DNA of 64,000 nucleotides from Thereva unica (GCA_949987705.1 OX465282.1:42806039-42870038); one strand, 5' to 3'; shown: positions 23,341-34,885, numbered from the stretch's first letter. The notes: generated from the letters alone by a model not told the origin. Numbers and translations: made by a program.

Positions 23341-23661
23341 TAAAAAAAAATTAGGTGAAGATGTTGCTCTTAGTAATTTTGGTGGTGGTCCTAGAGTTTT
23401 TGCTATTCCGCTAGCTGATAATCGTCTTTTGGCGGCTGGTGATAAAGATCTTCTTGGCGGGGTTATGTTATGTGCTTCTTCAAAAACTTCTTCTTTGGTT
23501 AGGAAATCCTTTGCTGGTGGTGGTGAAGTCTGTGTTAACACATCATCTTTAAAAATAATTTTCGTTTGTGTGGTACTATCTCTTAAACTTTTTTGTTTGA
23601 CATTATGTTCACGTGGCAAGTAAAAATTTGTTTCTTTATCAAGCGTTCGTTTGGATTTCAC
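23260..23661 (-). other. Unassigned open frame, 133 aa
   Basis: The frame is Lys/Ser/Pro-rich with PPRRSLSPAAKRRLSASG and a PPPKLLRATSSPNFFL stretch, unlike chance translation of the AT-rich surroundings. It begins right after the LINE 3' end. I do not recognise it. It could be an exon or structural-gene fragment carried in the foldback core. The remaining core, 23662-23945, shows no gene. Confidence 0.3.
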
Positions 23662-23945
23662 CTTTCCTTGATGGATTGAGCGAGCTGCAAAATATTGATG
23701 TCACTAGACTCTGTCGCTTTACCAAAAGCTAAAAATGGCTTGAAATGGCCTGAACTATGTCCCAACACTAGAATGGCATCACAATGGGCCCAATGGCGTG
23801 CCTAAGTGGAGGCAGCCATTTCAACTTAAACTAACCTAGCAGTCCATTACTACACCTCAGTGATCTGCATATGCCATTGCTGAATAGACTTTTTTAGAAT
23901 TATCCCTGTGGTCACAATGCGTACCTCCTGGATTTCTTTTTCGAA

Positions 23946-25033
23946 TAGAACTAGGTGGGATGTGGGTTTTACTCCTTCGGTCCACACTATAAATTTCCCA
24001 GTATGATGAAAGAAGATGGAATAAACTGACTTCTTACAAAATAGTTATACGTTTAGCATTAGTGGGAAATTGATTAGTATCAGGACTGGTGACAAAACAA
24101 TAATGAGAGAAGCGAGTTCAAATAACTATAATACTGGTAAATCCACAAAATTGTACTAGAGAATTTGTTTTTCGTGAACGTTACCAAACAAACATTTCCT
24201 TCGTATATCGTTCGCTACACTAAAGCGGGTGTTTGAATTCGTATTGAGCGTGTTGAAGCGCCGTTGATAAACTGGGAGGCGAATGACCTCCAAAGCTTTC
24301 TGGAGATATTAGCAGACTTTATCGCTATTACCATGGCGACTGTTCCACTGAAATTCAGGACCTCCTGCCTGCACGGCAATACTTTTCCCGCAACACAAGA
24401 CTAGCCCGCTCGGCTCACCCTCATACCCTACAGCCCCTCCGTTCGCGCGCAATACGGTTTAGAAGTTCGTTTATGAATATAACAACTCGACTGTGGAATA
24501 ATCTCCCGCAGTCAGTATTTCCGAACTCGTACAACACCTTAGAGTTCAAACGTGAGGCTCATCGTCATTTTCTTCTACACCCTCCAGACCCCCTCTAACC
24601 TTTCGTACTAGACATTGCACCATGAACTGAACGACATGACAGACTGGTAGTACAAAGGGTTACACCTAATCTTGGTTTTTTAATTAAAAAAAAGAATTAA
24701 GCAATGTCAGACCTGACCAAAAAGAACAAATTTTGCCGTAGTTACAGGAAATCCTGGGATGAACCGCAATTTCCTGAAATTGTATCACGCGTAGAATACA
24801 ATTCCCCGTCAAAAAGTGCTGGTCCAGGGTTTGAAAAATTCGTGATGTTTGTAAAGGGTAACGAAATTGTCGCACAATTTTTAAAGATTGTCGGGTTTTG
24901 ACAAGTGATGTTTTGTTGCAGAACCCAAACAGATCACTTCTCTTAGAATGGGTCTCATTCCATCGAGTTTATTAGATATTAGCAAAACTTATCAATTTAA
25001 GGTCTTTCTGACACTGAGCGGAAGTTTTTCCGT
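23946..25033. repeat. Right long arm of the foldback element, with a LINE 3' fragment
   Basis: Inverted relative to 19187-19903. It is longer because about 380 bp (24305-24690) of the 3' end of LINE family A is inserted: ATTACCATGGCGACTGTTCC, GTGGAATAATCTCCCGCAGT and the AGTACAAAGGGT tail match 22940-23325. The arm continues on both sides of the insert. Confidence 0.7.
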
Positions 25034-25037
25034 TTAA

Positions 25038-28000
25038 GGGGGTATTCTAGTGTAGAAATTTGAAAAAATCACTTTTTTTGATATTTTCAAAGCTTAACCT
25101 CTCAAGAATATGTCCTTAAAAGGGCTTGTTAAAATTTTAATTATTTTCAGAGATATAGTCATTTTAGTAGGGGTATACTAGTGTAGAAATTTGAAAAAAA
25201 AAAAAAAAAAAATTATAATTTTTTTGATATTTTCAAAGCTCAACCTTTCAAGAATATGTCCTTAAAAGGGTTTGTTGTTGTTTGGAAAATGCTTTTTTTT
25301 GAAGTAGAAAAAGGCCCAATGTATGGAGCATGAATCGCGGATTAAATGAACGTAAGTATAAAATGTCATTTTATAGTTCAAAACCGGCGTAATTTTACCC
25401 TAAACTTTAAACGTGTTTATCTCGAAACTACATTTTTCAAAAAGTTTGCCATGATTTCTAAAGTTCTACTTGACCGATTTACTTCAAATTTTCAGTGAGT
25501 GTTCTCAATACATGTCTTTATCGTATGAACTATTATTATAACAATATAATGTTTTTTACTATTTTTAAAAAATTCCGAAAAGTCAAAAAAATAGGCCAAA
25601 AAACAATTTTTTTTCGGACAGCCGGAATTTAGCCAAAAACAAAAAAAATGCCACTTTTTCTTAGTTAGTACGATAGCAGCATTCATCTAAATTAATAATA
25701 TGTTTTTTTTATTTTGGTCAGATCATCAGAAGGGTTGGAATCGTGGTAAACTTGGCGCGCCATTTTTTTTACACCCTACTTCAACAACCTATAAAATTTA
25801 CAGTTTTTAATTTTTTGACTTTTTTTTATTTTTTATGTATTCTTTAAACATGAATAAATATCTTGTGAAAAAATGGATACTAAAAATATTTTTAGTTTTT
25901 TATTTACAGCAGCTGAAAAAACACCTCAAATTCATGCTTCTACATAGTAGGAGAGCTAGTGGACCGTCCGAGTAACGGTGTGTCTGTAAGGCTAGAAATT
26001 CTTATGGTGATGAGTCATAGTTGCCTAAGTGCAATGACCATCGCCTGGCACCCCTCAGCCCTGCACGTCATCAACCCCTATATTTTTGAAAGTGTAGGAA
26101 ACATTTGAAAAAAAAAAACTTGTTCCTGTAAGCTTGAATTTTTTTTACCATTTTGTTTATTTGTTATTAAGTTCAAAAAAAAATTGACAGGCGTTTTCGA
26201 TGAGCACAAGTACCTGACAGGTGAGCCTGAAGGTGTATTATGTGTAAATTAAAATAAACTTTATTCTGTAAAGTTGAAATTTACAGATATGTTTCTTTAG
26301 ACGATTTAAAGTAAGTTGGTACAATGACAGGCGGTTCTGGCTAGCACAAGTCCTTGACAGGCGAGGGGAAAGATGCTATGGGAGTGCGAGTAAGAGGCGT
26401 AGCATGAAAAATCATATCGTTGATGCAAATTACATTAAGTGAAAATAGAAATTATGGGTAAATATGGGACCCCAATGCAGGAAAATCCGGATTGTTGTTA
26501 TATTTTATAATTATAGTAGATAGTTTTACGAATATTTTAAGGTATCTTGCAGCGTCCTACGATGGTTTTTGGGGCTCTGGGAGGTAAAAATGTGGTTTAG
26601 TTTAATTTAAGCGAAAAAGAGGTTTTTTCCTGAAATTACATATAAAAAGGTCGGAAAAAGGGGGAAAACGGGGGAAAAGGTGGACATAATAGATTTCTTG
26701 ACGCTATAATTAAGAGAAAAATCGTTGGAATTCAATGAATGTGTTTTGGATAAAATTGGTCCAGGGCAACAGGTGGTTTTTTCACGTTTTGGGTACGAAA
26801 AAAATGTTGTTTTGGAAAACAAAAAATACTATATAATAGTGCTTAAAAAGATGAAAATTGTGAGTTTTGGACCATTGATATCGGTCAATAGGTTTTTGCA
26901 GAAAAATTCAAAAACCATTAAAAATGGCCGTTTTTGGTTTTTTCACAAAAAAAGGTTGAACGAGGCCAACAGTGGTCCTAGAAATTTTTTGATGAGCCCA
27001 ATTTATTCCCAAAGAGTTGCTCTACAACCCCATTTTCATGAAATGTATGTAAAGTTTGATTTAACACCTTAAAAACACGATTAAAAACCACCCTTTTTCC
27101 AGTTTTTTTGAATAAAAAGCTTTTCTTTTTAGGTTTCTTCGTGAGCTTTTTCTCAACACTATAATTAAGAGAAAAATCGTATGAATATGTTTCGAATAAA
27201 ATTGGACCTGTAAAACAGGTGAAAACAAACTAATAAAACTGTCGAAGAACGATTTTCAAGAAAAAGCTCAAAAGTAAAGTTTTTAATTCAAAAAACTGGA
27301 AAAAGGGTGCTTTTCAAACGGGTTTTTAAGGTGTTAAATCAAACCTTACATACATTTCATGAAAATGGGGCTGTAGAGCATACCTTTACGAGCCAAAATG
27401 CCAATCAAAAAATTTCTAGGACCATTGTGGGCCTTGTTCAACCTTTTATTGTGAAACAGGTGTTTTTACATTTTTGAGATTTACTCGAAAACTTACCATT
27501 ATTTTTTTATGAATTTTTTATTGTAGGTAGGCACCATCAGTGGCCACAATTTAAGCCCTGACACAAGGTTCTACGATAATCACACTCCCTATAATTAAAT
27601 GTCAAGAAACGCCCATTTTTAATGGTTTTTGAATTTTTCTGCAAAAACCTGTTGATCGATTTCAATGGTACAAAACTCATAATTTTCGTCTTTTTAAGCA
27701 CTATTAGGTAGTACTTTTTGTTTTCCAAAACAACATTTTTTCGTACCCAAAACGTGAAAAAACGTTTTTTCGCTACTATTATTAGCTTTTTACCACCTGT
27801 TGCCCTGGACCAATTTTATTCAAAACACATTCATTGAATTCCAACGATTTTTCTCTTAATTATAGCGTCAAGAAATCAATTATGTCCACCTTTTCCCCCG
27901 TTTTCCCCCTTTTTCCGACCTTTTTATATGTAATTTCAGGAAAAAACCTCTTTTTCGCTTAAATTAAACTAAACCACATTTTTACCTCCCAGAGCCCCAA

Positions 28001-28643
28001 AAACCATCGTAGGACGCTGCAAGATACCTTAAAATATTCGTAAACTATCTACTATAATTATAAAATATAACAAAAATCCGGATTTTCCTGCATTGGAGTC
28101 CCATATTTACCCATAATTTCTATTTTCACTTAATGTAATTTGCATCAACGATATGATTTTTCATGCTACGCCTCTTACTCGCACTCCCATAGCATCTTTC
28201 CCCTCGCCTGTCAAGGACTTATGCTAGCCAGAACCGCCTGTCATTGTACCAACTTACTTTAAATCGTCTAAAGAAACATACATATCTGTAAATTTCAACT
28301 TTACAGAATAAAGTTTATTTTAATTTACACATAATACACCTTCAGGCTCACCTGTCAGGTACTTGTGCTCATCGAAAACGCCTGTCAATTTTTTTTTTGA
28401 ACTTAATAACAAATAAACAAAATGGTAAAAAAAATTTCAAGCTTACAGGAACAAGTTTTTTTTTCAAATGTTTCCTACACTTTCAAAAATATAGGGGTTG
28501 ATGACGTGCAGGGCTGAGGGGTGCCAGGCGATGGTCATTGCACTTAGGCAACTATGACTCATCACCATAAGAATTTCTAGCCTTACAGACACACCGTTAC
28601 TCGGACGGTCCAGTAGCTCTTGGTCTAACACTAGAATACCCCC
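25038..28643. mobile_element. TTAA-flanked inverted-repeat element, copy 2
   Basis: The ends GGGGGTATTCTAGTGT (left) and ACACTAGAATACCCCC (right) are flanked by TTAA at 25034-25037 and 28644-28647. The empty site is visible in the left arm of the host foldback, where one TTTAAACAAAAAAG runs unbroken (about 19175-19190, read in reverse). The left 0.9 kb is the inverted counterpart of 15150-15960. A 2.7-kb palindrome is inserted near its right end. Confidence 0.8.
25945..28627. repeat. 2.7-kb palindromic foldback with 3-bp target duplication
   Basis: Arms of about 1.1 kb are inverted copies of one another. The left end is TAGTAGGAGAGCTAGTGGAC and the right end, read inward, is TAGACCAAGAGCTACTGGAC. 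ACA at 25942-25944 and 28628-28630 is the likely target duplication. The centre is near 27290. Open frames inside (26725-27072 and others) are mirror images of each other and carry no known domain. No gene seen. Confidence 0.75.
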
Positions 28644-28647
28644 TTAA

Positions 28648-29200
28648 ACAAAAAAGTCCCTACCGAATGCTATGCATTTTTTTCAGGGAATTTATTCATT
28701 AATATTCATCTTGTAGCACCTCAAAGAAGTCGATATAGTTTTTGGTTCGCGCAGTATCGTGCCGGTACAAAAACCGTGAACGTAATTTAAACAAAAAAAC
28801 CTGCTCCATCGGAATTTATGAACACTTTTCGAACGTTAACTCAACGAAGTCGATATCTTTTATGGTTTGCGCGATATCGTGCAGGTACAAAAATCACTTA
28901 TGTCATTTAAACCAAAAAACGGCTCGACCGAATATTATAAAAATCTTTTCAAATTATATTGTCGTTAATACGCTTCGAACAGCTCCTCAAGTAAGCCGAT
29001 ATATTTTGTGGTTCGGGCGATATCGTGCAGGTAAAAAAATCACTTATGTCGCTTAAACCAAAAAACGACTCGACCAAATTTTATAAAAAAAACTTTTCAG
29101 ATCATATTTCCGTTAATACGCTTCGGACGACACCTCAACGAAGTCGTTACCTTTTTTGGCTCGCGCGATATCGTGTAGGAAAAAATGACCACATACAAAA
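28648..29200 (-). repeat. 146-bp tandem repeat in the right foldback arm
   Basis: These are inverted counterparts of the repeats at 18741-19186. GCGATATCGTGCAGGTAAAA and AAACCAAAAAACGGCTCGAC recur at about 145-bp spacing. Short plus-strand open frames across them (28742-29264) are products of the repeat and not genes. Confidence 0.75.
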
Positions 29201-29273
29201 ATTTTTGCTTGAAATGCTCTTGATTTGGATATTTGAACCGATTACAATAACTTCCCTATACTGAGAAGTTAAA

Positions 29274-30288
29274 AACGAGTGGACGGGTGGCAAACGCTTG
29301 CCGCAAGCTTCCTTTTATTCGTACCAAAAAAAACCTCAAGTAACCCCTCTAAACTTCAAAATTAATTTCCCACGGCCCCCAAAATTTTCCCAATTATCAA
29401 AATGCCTGTCCCAATAATTAGTGTCTATACTGTTCGCAGACAGAAGCTACTAGTCCAGTCAAATTAGAGGTTTGACTGGAAGATAATTCGGAAGTTGCTG
29501 AAAATTATAACAGCCCTTAAAAACATTATTATACATAAGCTGTAGAGACTGCCACGCGATTGGACGACTGCAAACTTTTTTATTCAAGGTCAAAGGGTCA
29601 AAATATCAGTTTTTTGCAAATATCTGCTAAACCGTACGTCTTATCAGAAAATTGTATTGGCAACGTTTGTAGATTAGGCGATTATCTACAAAAAAGTATA
29701 TAATACATTTTCTCGTAGGAATTGCCATTTCTGAGATATTGTTGTTTTAATAAGTTAAAATACTCATATTCTATCATTCCCGACTTGTAAAGGTCATCAG
29801 AAATTTAATAAATCCTTTGTTGGAGTACGCGGCTAATATTTTCAGTGGTGATTCCTGGATGTCTTTGGAAAAAAAATTGTTTTACAGAGGGCGGCTATCT
29901 CCACTATCCACTAAGATACATGGTGATTAGGGAAAAAATTTTGTTTTTTTTTTTAATTTACTGAAATTTGAATAACTGCTAAAGTAATTATCATAAAGTA
30001 GCCTAATTAGGCTCATCTTTTAGGTAAATGTGTATTCTTTTATTTGGTATAAAGCACAGCAACCTGAGTGACTCCTTTCAAAAAATATATAGGCTCAAAC
30101 CAATGCTTTGCATCTAGATCTGGAAAATTTCTTCGTTTTCTCAGAAAATTCGTTACTAACAGTACATTTTTTTTTGCTTTTCTGATGCACCAAACTATTA
30201 CCTACAATATTTCCATACACAATAAGTGTTTGTTTTGGGTAGTTTTGTAGGTAGTAGTAGTAGTAGTTTTATCGTGTTTTATCGTTAA
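29274..30288. other. Spacer, possibly Polinton 1 remains; no gene seen
   Basis: Next to the TTAA at 29270 about ten minus-strand codons stay in phase with the frame that ends at 15131. A stop follows. The rest shows no motif in any frame. A short GTAGTAGTAG microsatellite lies at 30249-30267. Confidence 0.35.
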
Positions 30289-31668
30289 CAATTAAAAAGT
30301 TACTCGTCTTTCAGGGCGGGAGGTGGGCAGTTCCGGCAATTAAAGGTTTGCCAGTTGAATCTACACCATAGCAGAGCAGCATCAGCAATGATGACGCGAG
30401 GCTTCGGTGAGATGAAGCTGGATATTGCTCTCATACAGGAACCCTGGATCTACAAGGGTAGGATTAGGGGACTATCTGGGAGCTTTGACACTCTGTACGT
30501 TCCCAATGCGAATGAAAGAGTGAGGACGTGTGTGCTGGTGAAACACGGAGTGCAGGCGGTTTTACTGCCGCACTTGTGCACACCAGATCTCACAGCAGTA
30601 CGCGTAGGTACTGGAAGTGGGGCTTTCATTCTAGCCTCAGCCTACCTTCCGTACGATTCGCCAGATCCTCCGCCCAACAGGGAGTTGGAAATTCTGGTTA
30701 TTACCTGTGGCGAAAAAGGCACAGGGTTAATAGTTGGTTGCGACGCAAATGCACACAACACGGTGTGGGGAAGCACCAACGACAACCATAGAGGAGAGGC
30801 TTTGCTCGAATTTGTGGAATGCAACAATCTAGTTATTGCAAATAGAGGGGTAGAACCAACCTTCGTCGATGCTAGACGAAGGGAAGTCATAGATATAACT
30901 CTATGCAGCAACCGGATGTTGACAAGATTGACCAACTGGGAGGTGATGGATCGGACGACTATGTCAGATCACAGAGCCATTTCATTTGAGATAGCGTACG
31001 GAACCCCGGGCAGGGGAGACGGAATTAGAACAACGAGAATTTCCCGCAACACGGACACGTCTAGATATACTGAAATGTTGCGCAGGAATCTCGGGGAGCG
31101 CGTGCCAAGGGCACCGAAAACCACAAGAGAAGCAGAGTCTCAGTTGCATGTCCTGCAGACAGCGATAGAGAACGCTTTTCGAGTGGCGTGTCCTCTTACG
31201 TCAGTGGATGACCATGATCCCACACCCTGGTGGTGTAGGGAACTGGAGAAACTGAAGAAAGAGGTCAGAAGGGCTTTCAACCAAGCGATGAGGTGCAATG
31301 ACCCGGTTGCCTGGGAGAATTACAAACCCAAGAAAAGAGAAATGAAACAAACTCTGCGACGACGGAAAAGGGAGTCGTGGAGGGACTTCTGCTCGAGCAT
31401 GGAGAGCATATCTGAGGCCAGCAGACTTCAGAAAATGATCTCCAGGGACCCGGTCTCCAAAGTCGGACTCGTTCGTGACCCGTCGGGGAGGATGACGGAG
31501 ACGCTGGAGGAAACCAACAAGATCCTGATGGAAGTTCACTTTCCTGGCAGCTATATCTCGGGTAAATTTTGGGCTATTCGTAACAGAATGGCTACAAGGA
31601 TGAACCGAGAGGAGGCTAACGGGGTGGTGACAGAGGAAGGGGTGAGACGTGCAATAGACACATTCTAG
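30289..31668 (+). pseudogene. LINE endonuclease ORF fragment (R1/LOA-like), 3'-truncated
   Basis: The frame is open from 30289 to a TAG at 31666-31668. The start region LKVCQLNLHHSRAAS, then LIQEPWIYKGRIRGLSG, GCDANAHNTVWGS and the MSDHRAI motif are those of the endonuclease in R1/LOA-type ORF2. The frame stops in the linker, before any RT motif. No ATG is evident at the very start, so the 5' end is also cut. Loss of the 3' end is unusual for a LINE and points to a later deletion or rearrangement. Confidence 0.8.
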
Positions 31669-31763
31669 ACTTTAAAACAAATTATATTCCTACATATGTA
31701 ATGCTTCATTTTAAGAGACAATAAAAACTGTAAATATTTGCACAACAGTCTGTTTTTGCATAG

Positions 31764-31771
31764 TATAAATA
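31764..31771 (+). promoter_or_regulatory. TATA box of Polinton 1 core-like gene
   Basis: TATAAATA lies 11 bp before the ATG at 31782. The transcript would then start inside or just after the ATG unless a further signal is used, so the site is plausible but unproven. Confidence 0.4.
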
Positions 31772-31781
31772 TAATTACGAA

Positions 31782-32300
31782 ATGGATTCCTATTATACAC
31801 GTTATTATTTAATACAAAGCGGCGGCGGTCTGTCAGATATTGGAAAACTATATCGTGGTCCACTTATTTATCAACGTGGAAGAGGAATCGGTAGCTTTTT
31901 TAGTGCATTATTTCGACACTTAAAACACATAGCTACATCAGGATTAAACACATTAGCACAACAGGCTGTAAAAACAGGACAAGCTATAATACAGGATAAA
32001 AACATCAACAACAAATCAGTTAAAGATATTTTAAAGGAACAAGGTCGAGTTGCTGTTCAAGATTTAGCTCAGAAAGGTATAAATAAACTGTTTGACGGTA
32101 TGAGCGGTGCAGGTATAAAAAGACCCAACCCGTTTACAATTTTACATTTAAAACCAACTGTTAAACGCAAAAGACGTGGAAAAACACCTAAACACACGAA
32201 AAATTGCAAAACTAAAAATCAAAGAAAAGTAATAACAGCAAGAGTTTTAAAAACAAAACGAAAGATACGTAAACGTATACTGGACATATTTGATAAATAA
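31782..32300 (+). CDS. Polinton 1 minor capsid/core-like protein, 172 aa
   Basis: Intact frame from ATG. The N-terminus has the YYTRYY and QSGGGL pattern and then YRGPLIYQRGRGIGSFFSAL, which is shared by proteins lying directly upstream of the capsid gene in many Polinton/adintovirus-like elements. A helical middle follows. The last 50 residues are strongly basic (KRKRRGKTPKHTK and similar), fitting DNA binding like the adenovirus core protein pX/mu. Its stop overlaps the ATG of the capsid gene (TAATG at 32297-32301). Comparison with adenovirus proteins is by character and position only. Confidence 0.6.
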   Translation: MDSYYTRYYLIQSGGGLSDIGKLYRGPLIYQRGRGIGSFFSALFRHLKHIATSGLNTLAQQAVKTGQAIIQDKNINNKSVKDILKEQGRVAVQDLAQKGINKLFDGMSGAGIKRPNPFTILHLKPTVKRKRRGKTPKHTKNCKTKNQRKVITARVLKTKRKIRKRILDIFDK

Positions 32301-33617
32301 TGTCGTACAAAGAATGCATGAAATCGGAACTGGATCTTTTTTCCACACGACCAGTTCAAAGCAATATTTTGAAAACAGAAGAAGTAGCATATAAGCCAAT
32401 AGCCTCACTCGACAACTCCTCCGTTCTAGAGTTTGTAACTTTGGGTCATGGAGATACATACCGTGATTTATCTAGCATCTATCTTCGTTTAAAATTACAA
32501 TTAATTACGAAGATGGAAAAGAAGAACTTTATCCAGATGATGGTGATGCTCCAGGTTTAATAAACAACATTTTACACTCCATATTTCGCCAGTGCACTGT
32601 ATATTTGAATGGAAAACCAATTGCTCAAACCGACCACAATTACAACTATCGCGCTTATATTGAAAATTTATTAAATTATGGCAAAGATGCGGCATCTACC
32701 CATTTGGAGTCGGTCGGCTGGTATCTTGACAAAGATGACACGGAAATTGCAGATATCGATAAACCCGTCGCTGAATTACATCAAGGCTATTTAGATCGTC
32801 AGAAACTTTTCAATAAAAGTAATGTAGTTGAATTGATGGGGAAAATCCATACTGATTTGCTTAATCAGGATAAGTTGCTATTAAACGGTGTCGATTTACG
32901 TGTAGTTTTATCGCTTGAAAAACCAGAATTTTATATTTTATCCAAGGACGGGACCGACTCACCACAATTAAAAATCTTAGATGCAACCATGTACATGAAC
33001 CACGTAACCGTCAACCCGAATATTTTATTAGCACATGAGACAGTTCTACAGCGTTCGAATGCCATATACCCGTACAAGCGAGTTGAAGTTAAAAGCTATA
33101 CTATTTCCGCAAACACATTCACACTTTCACTGGATAATATTGTCATCGGACAGTTACCGAACTTAATAATTTTTGGAATGGTGGACAATGATGCTTACAC
33201 CGGCAGAAGAACAAAGAACCCCTTCAACTTTAAACATAACAACATTACCAGATTCAATTTATCCGTAAATGGTGTACAGATACCAAACCAACCTCTCGAA
33301 TTTGACTACTCAAAGGAAAATCCGATTAGTACACGCGGATACAATACGTTATTCAGAGGACAGGTATTCATTATTTCGATAAAGGTCATCAAATATCCAA
33401 GACATTATTCGACAAGGGGTGTTTTCTTCTCGCTTTCGATTTAACAACAGACAATTCATATAACGCGACTTGCGGCAATTTATTAAATCAAGGGATAGTA
33501 CGTGTTGAAGGAAAATTTAGAGATGCGTTAAAAAATAGTGTGACATGCATTGTATATGCTGAGTACGATGGAAGTATTGAAATTGACAAGGATCGAAATG
33601 TTTACACCAACTTTTAA
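32300..33617 (+). pseudogene. Polinton 1 major capsid (hexon-like) protein, two frameshifts
   Basis: The start, with KSELDLFSTRPVQ and then a SSVLEFVTLGHGDTYRDL stretch, marks the family often labelled F54H12.2-like in invertebrate genomes, which I take to be the double jelly-roll capsid protein of Polintons. The first frame is 32300-32560. A frameshift near 32490-32515 moves to the long frame ending at 33444, with the NYRAYIENLLNYG motif. A second shift near 33360 leads into a frame that ends at a TAA at 33615-33617. The copy cannot give a full protein. It forms a pair with the core-like gene just upstream. Confidence 0.75.
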
Positions 33618-33620
33618 ATC

Positions 33621-33629
33621 TATATAAGG
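33621..33629 (+). promoter_or_regulatory. TATA box before the 124-aa ORF
   Basis: TATATAAGG starts four bases after the capsid stop codon and 60 bp before the ATG at 33681, a usual distance for a TATA promoter with a short leader. Confidence 0.5.
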
Positions 33630-33680
33630 CGGTTACTTGCAACAAACTGTTAGTTGGCAAATTGCTTTACTATAGTAACA

Positions 33681-34055
33681 ATGAGTTGTTTAATTAATGC
33701 GGAATACTTTTGCGGAGGTGAATTTACCTTCTTTAAAAAAGTCTCTTTAGCTGGATTCACTGTACAAAATAAAACGTTTACAAAGGAAATAATTTTTAAA
33801 TATCCAACATCTAGTTTGGAATGCAGGGAACAACAATCAAGTAAATTTGGTAATCTTGAACTAAAACGTATGGATGAAGACCTTATAAAAACTCTAGCGA
33901 AATTTAAGACAATCTTTGTTCGTGGTACATCAACTAAGGAGTTTATAAATAACTATGTTACATCTATCACCAAGGTCATTGACTTAGAAGTTTTAGTTTT
34001 TAAAAAGCGTTTATTTGACTTAACAGCTATAGTTAATTATTCTAACCTATTCTAA
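33681..34055 (+). CDS. Polinton 1 conserved protein of unknown function, 124 aa
   Basis: ATG at 33681 is in the context ACAATGA. The start INAEYFCGGEFTFFKKVSL and the KTIFVRGTSTKEFI motif resemble in layout the 139-aa Polinton 2 protein at 52967-53386 (QGFKLQNNQFIFKE and IIYVKGAGKKQWI). I suggest the two are distant relatives. The function is unknown. The frame may be shortened at its 3' end, where non-coding sequence begins. Confidence 0.45.
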   Translation: MSCLINAEYFCGGEFTFFKKVSLAGFTVQNKTFTKEIIFKYPTSSLECREQQSSKFGNLELKRMDEDLIKTLAKFKTIFVRGTSTKEFINNYVTSITKVIDLEVLVFKKRLFDLTAIVNYSNLF

Positions 34056-34885
34056 TCTATCTAACTTACTGGCCCTCAGCAGGCACTCTAAATTAATCTA
34101 TGTCTTAATTTAACTTATGCCTTTCGGCTAAAACTTATGTATTTTTTATTTATTTTTATATTATATATTATTTCTAGTCCTAAGAAAAATTTAAAAACTT
34201 AGATGCTATATTAATTATTTTGTATAAAACTTAAGCTAACTTAGTCTACTCTACTAACTAACTTAACCCTAAGAAACCTATCTGGGCGGGGGGCAGCAGA
34301 GTCGAATTCTCTCGGGTGACCCCCGTCCAGGCGACGGGCTTCCACGGGCTTGAGCTACAAGAAATAACAATAGCTCTTGGAAGCTCGCACCACTAACCTA
34401 GACTTACTTAAATCTACCTTCATTACAAAGTAAAAACTAGAACTAAACCCCAAGTACTAAGCTAATCTTTTAAAACTAACTTACATTAAAAAAAAATATT
34501 CTAAAACTTTATTAGAGAGGGCAAATACCCAACTAAGGGGGGTCCTCCAGCCACCATTACAAATTACTGGCATTGGAGGCCTTGTAGAGTGTCCGTTGGG
34601 CCTCCGGTCCTTTTCCTGAAACTTGCTTGCTGCTGATGTAAACTTGTTTCCTTTTTTGAAATAAAAACTAGCACTTGTAACAAACTATTTATTTAAAGAA
34701 GAACGAAATTGGATTTAATATTTATTTAACAAATTATTTATTCACAAAAGAACGGTTGGAATTAATAGACCGGCGACACAACGAAGACTGAAGACTTCTC
34801 TTCAGTCTTGTCGATAAGTCACCGCGATCCACGCACTCAGAAATGCAAGCGTAGCCGTTTTTAACTGATAAGTATATTTGAAATA
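34056..34885. other. Non-coding; possible remainder of the left gypsy-type LTR
   Basis: No gene seen. Read on the minus strand, about 34637-34885 has LTR-like features (a hairpin GAAGACTGAAGACTTC region and AATAAATA signals) and ends in TTTACA, so the left LTR may really be about 420 bp and the right one truncated. The stretch 34056-34600 is AT-rich with a GC-rich island near 34285-34345. Confidence 0.35.

Larger units (their letters stand above)
16832..29269. mobile_element. Large foldback element, 12.4 kb with nested insertions
   Basis: The left end CTTCCCAGTATAGGAAGTTA and the right end (read inward on the minus strand) CTTCTCAGTATAGGGAAGTT match for about 35 bp. They are flanked by TTAA at 16828-16831 and 29270-29273. 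Inside each end come 146-bp tandem repeats and then a long unique arm (19187-19903 against 23946-25033, inverted). The core holds LINE remains. PIF1 units are inserted in the left arm and a TTAA element in the right arm. No transposase was found, so mobility depended on an outside enzyme. Confidence 0.7.

Noticed and set aside
26725..27072. ORFs inside the 25.9-28.6 kb palindrome
   Set aside because: They mirror each other across the palindrome and are Lys/Phe-rich translations of A/T tracts.
28742..29264. Small plus-strand ORFs over the 146-bp repeats
   Set aside because: Their repeated peptides follow the tandem DNA repeat; there is no independent coding evidence.
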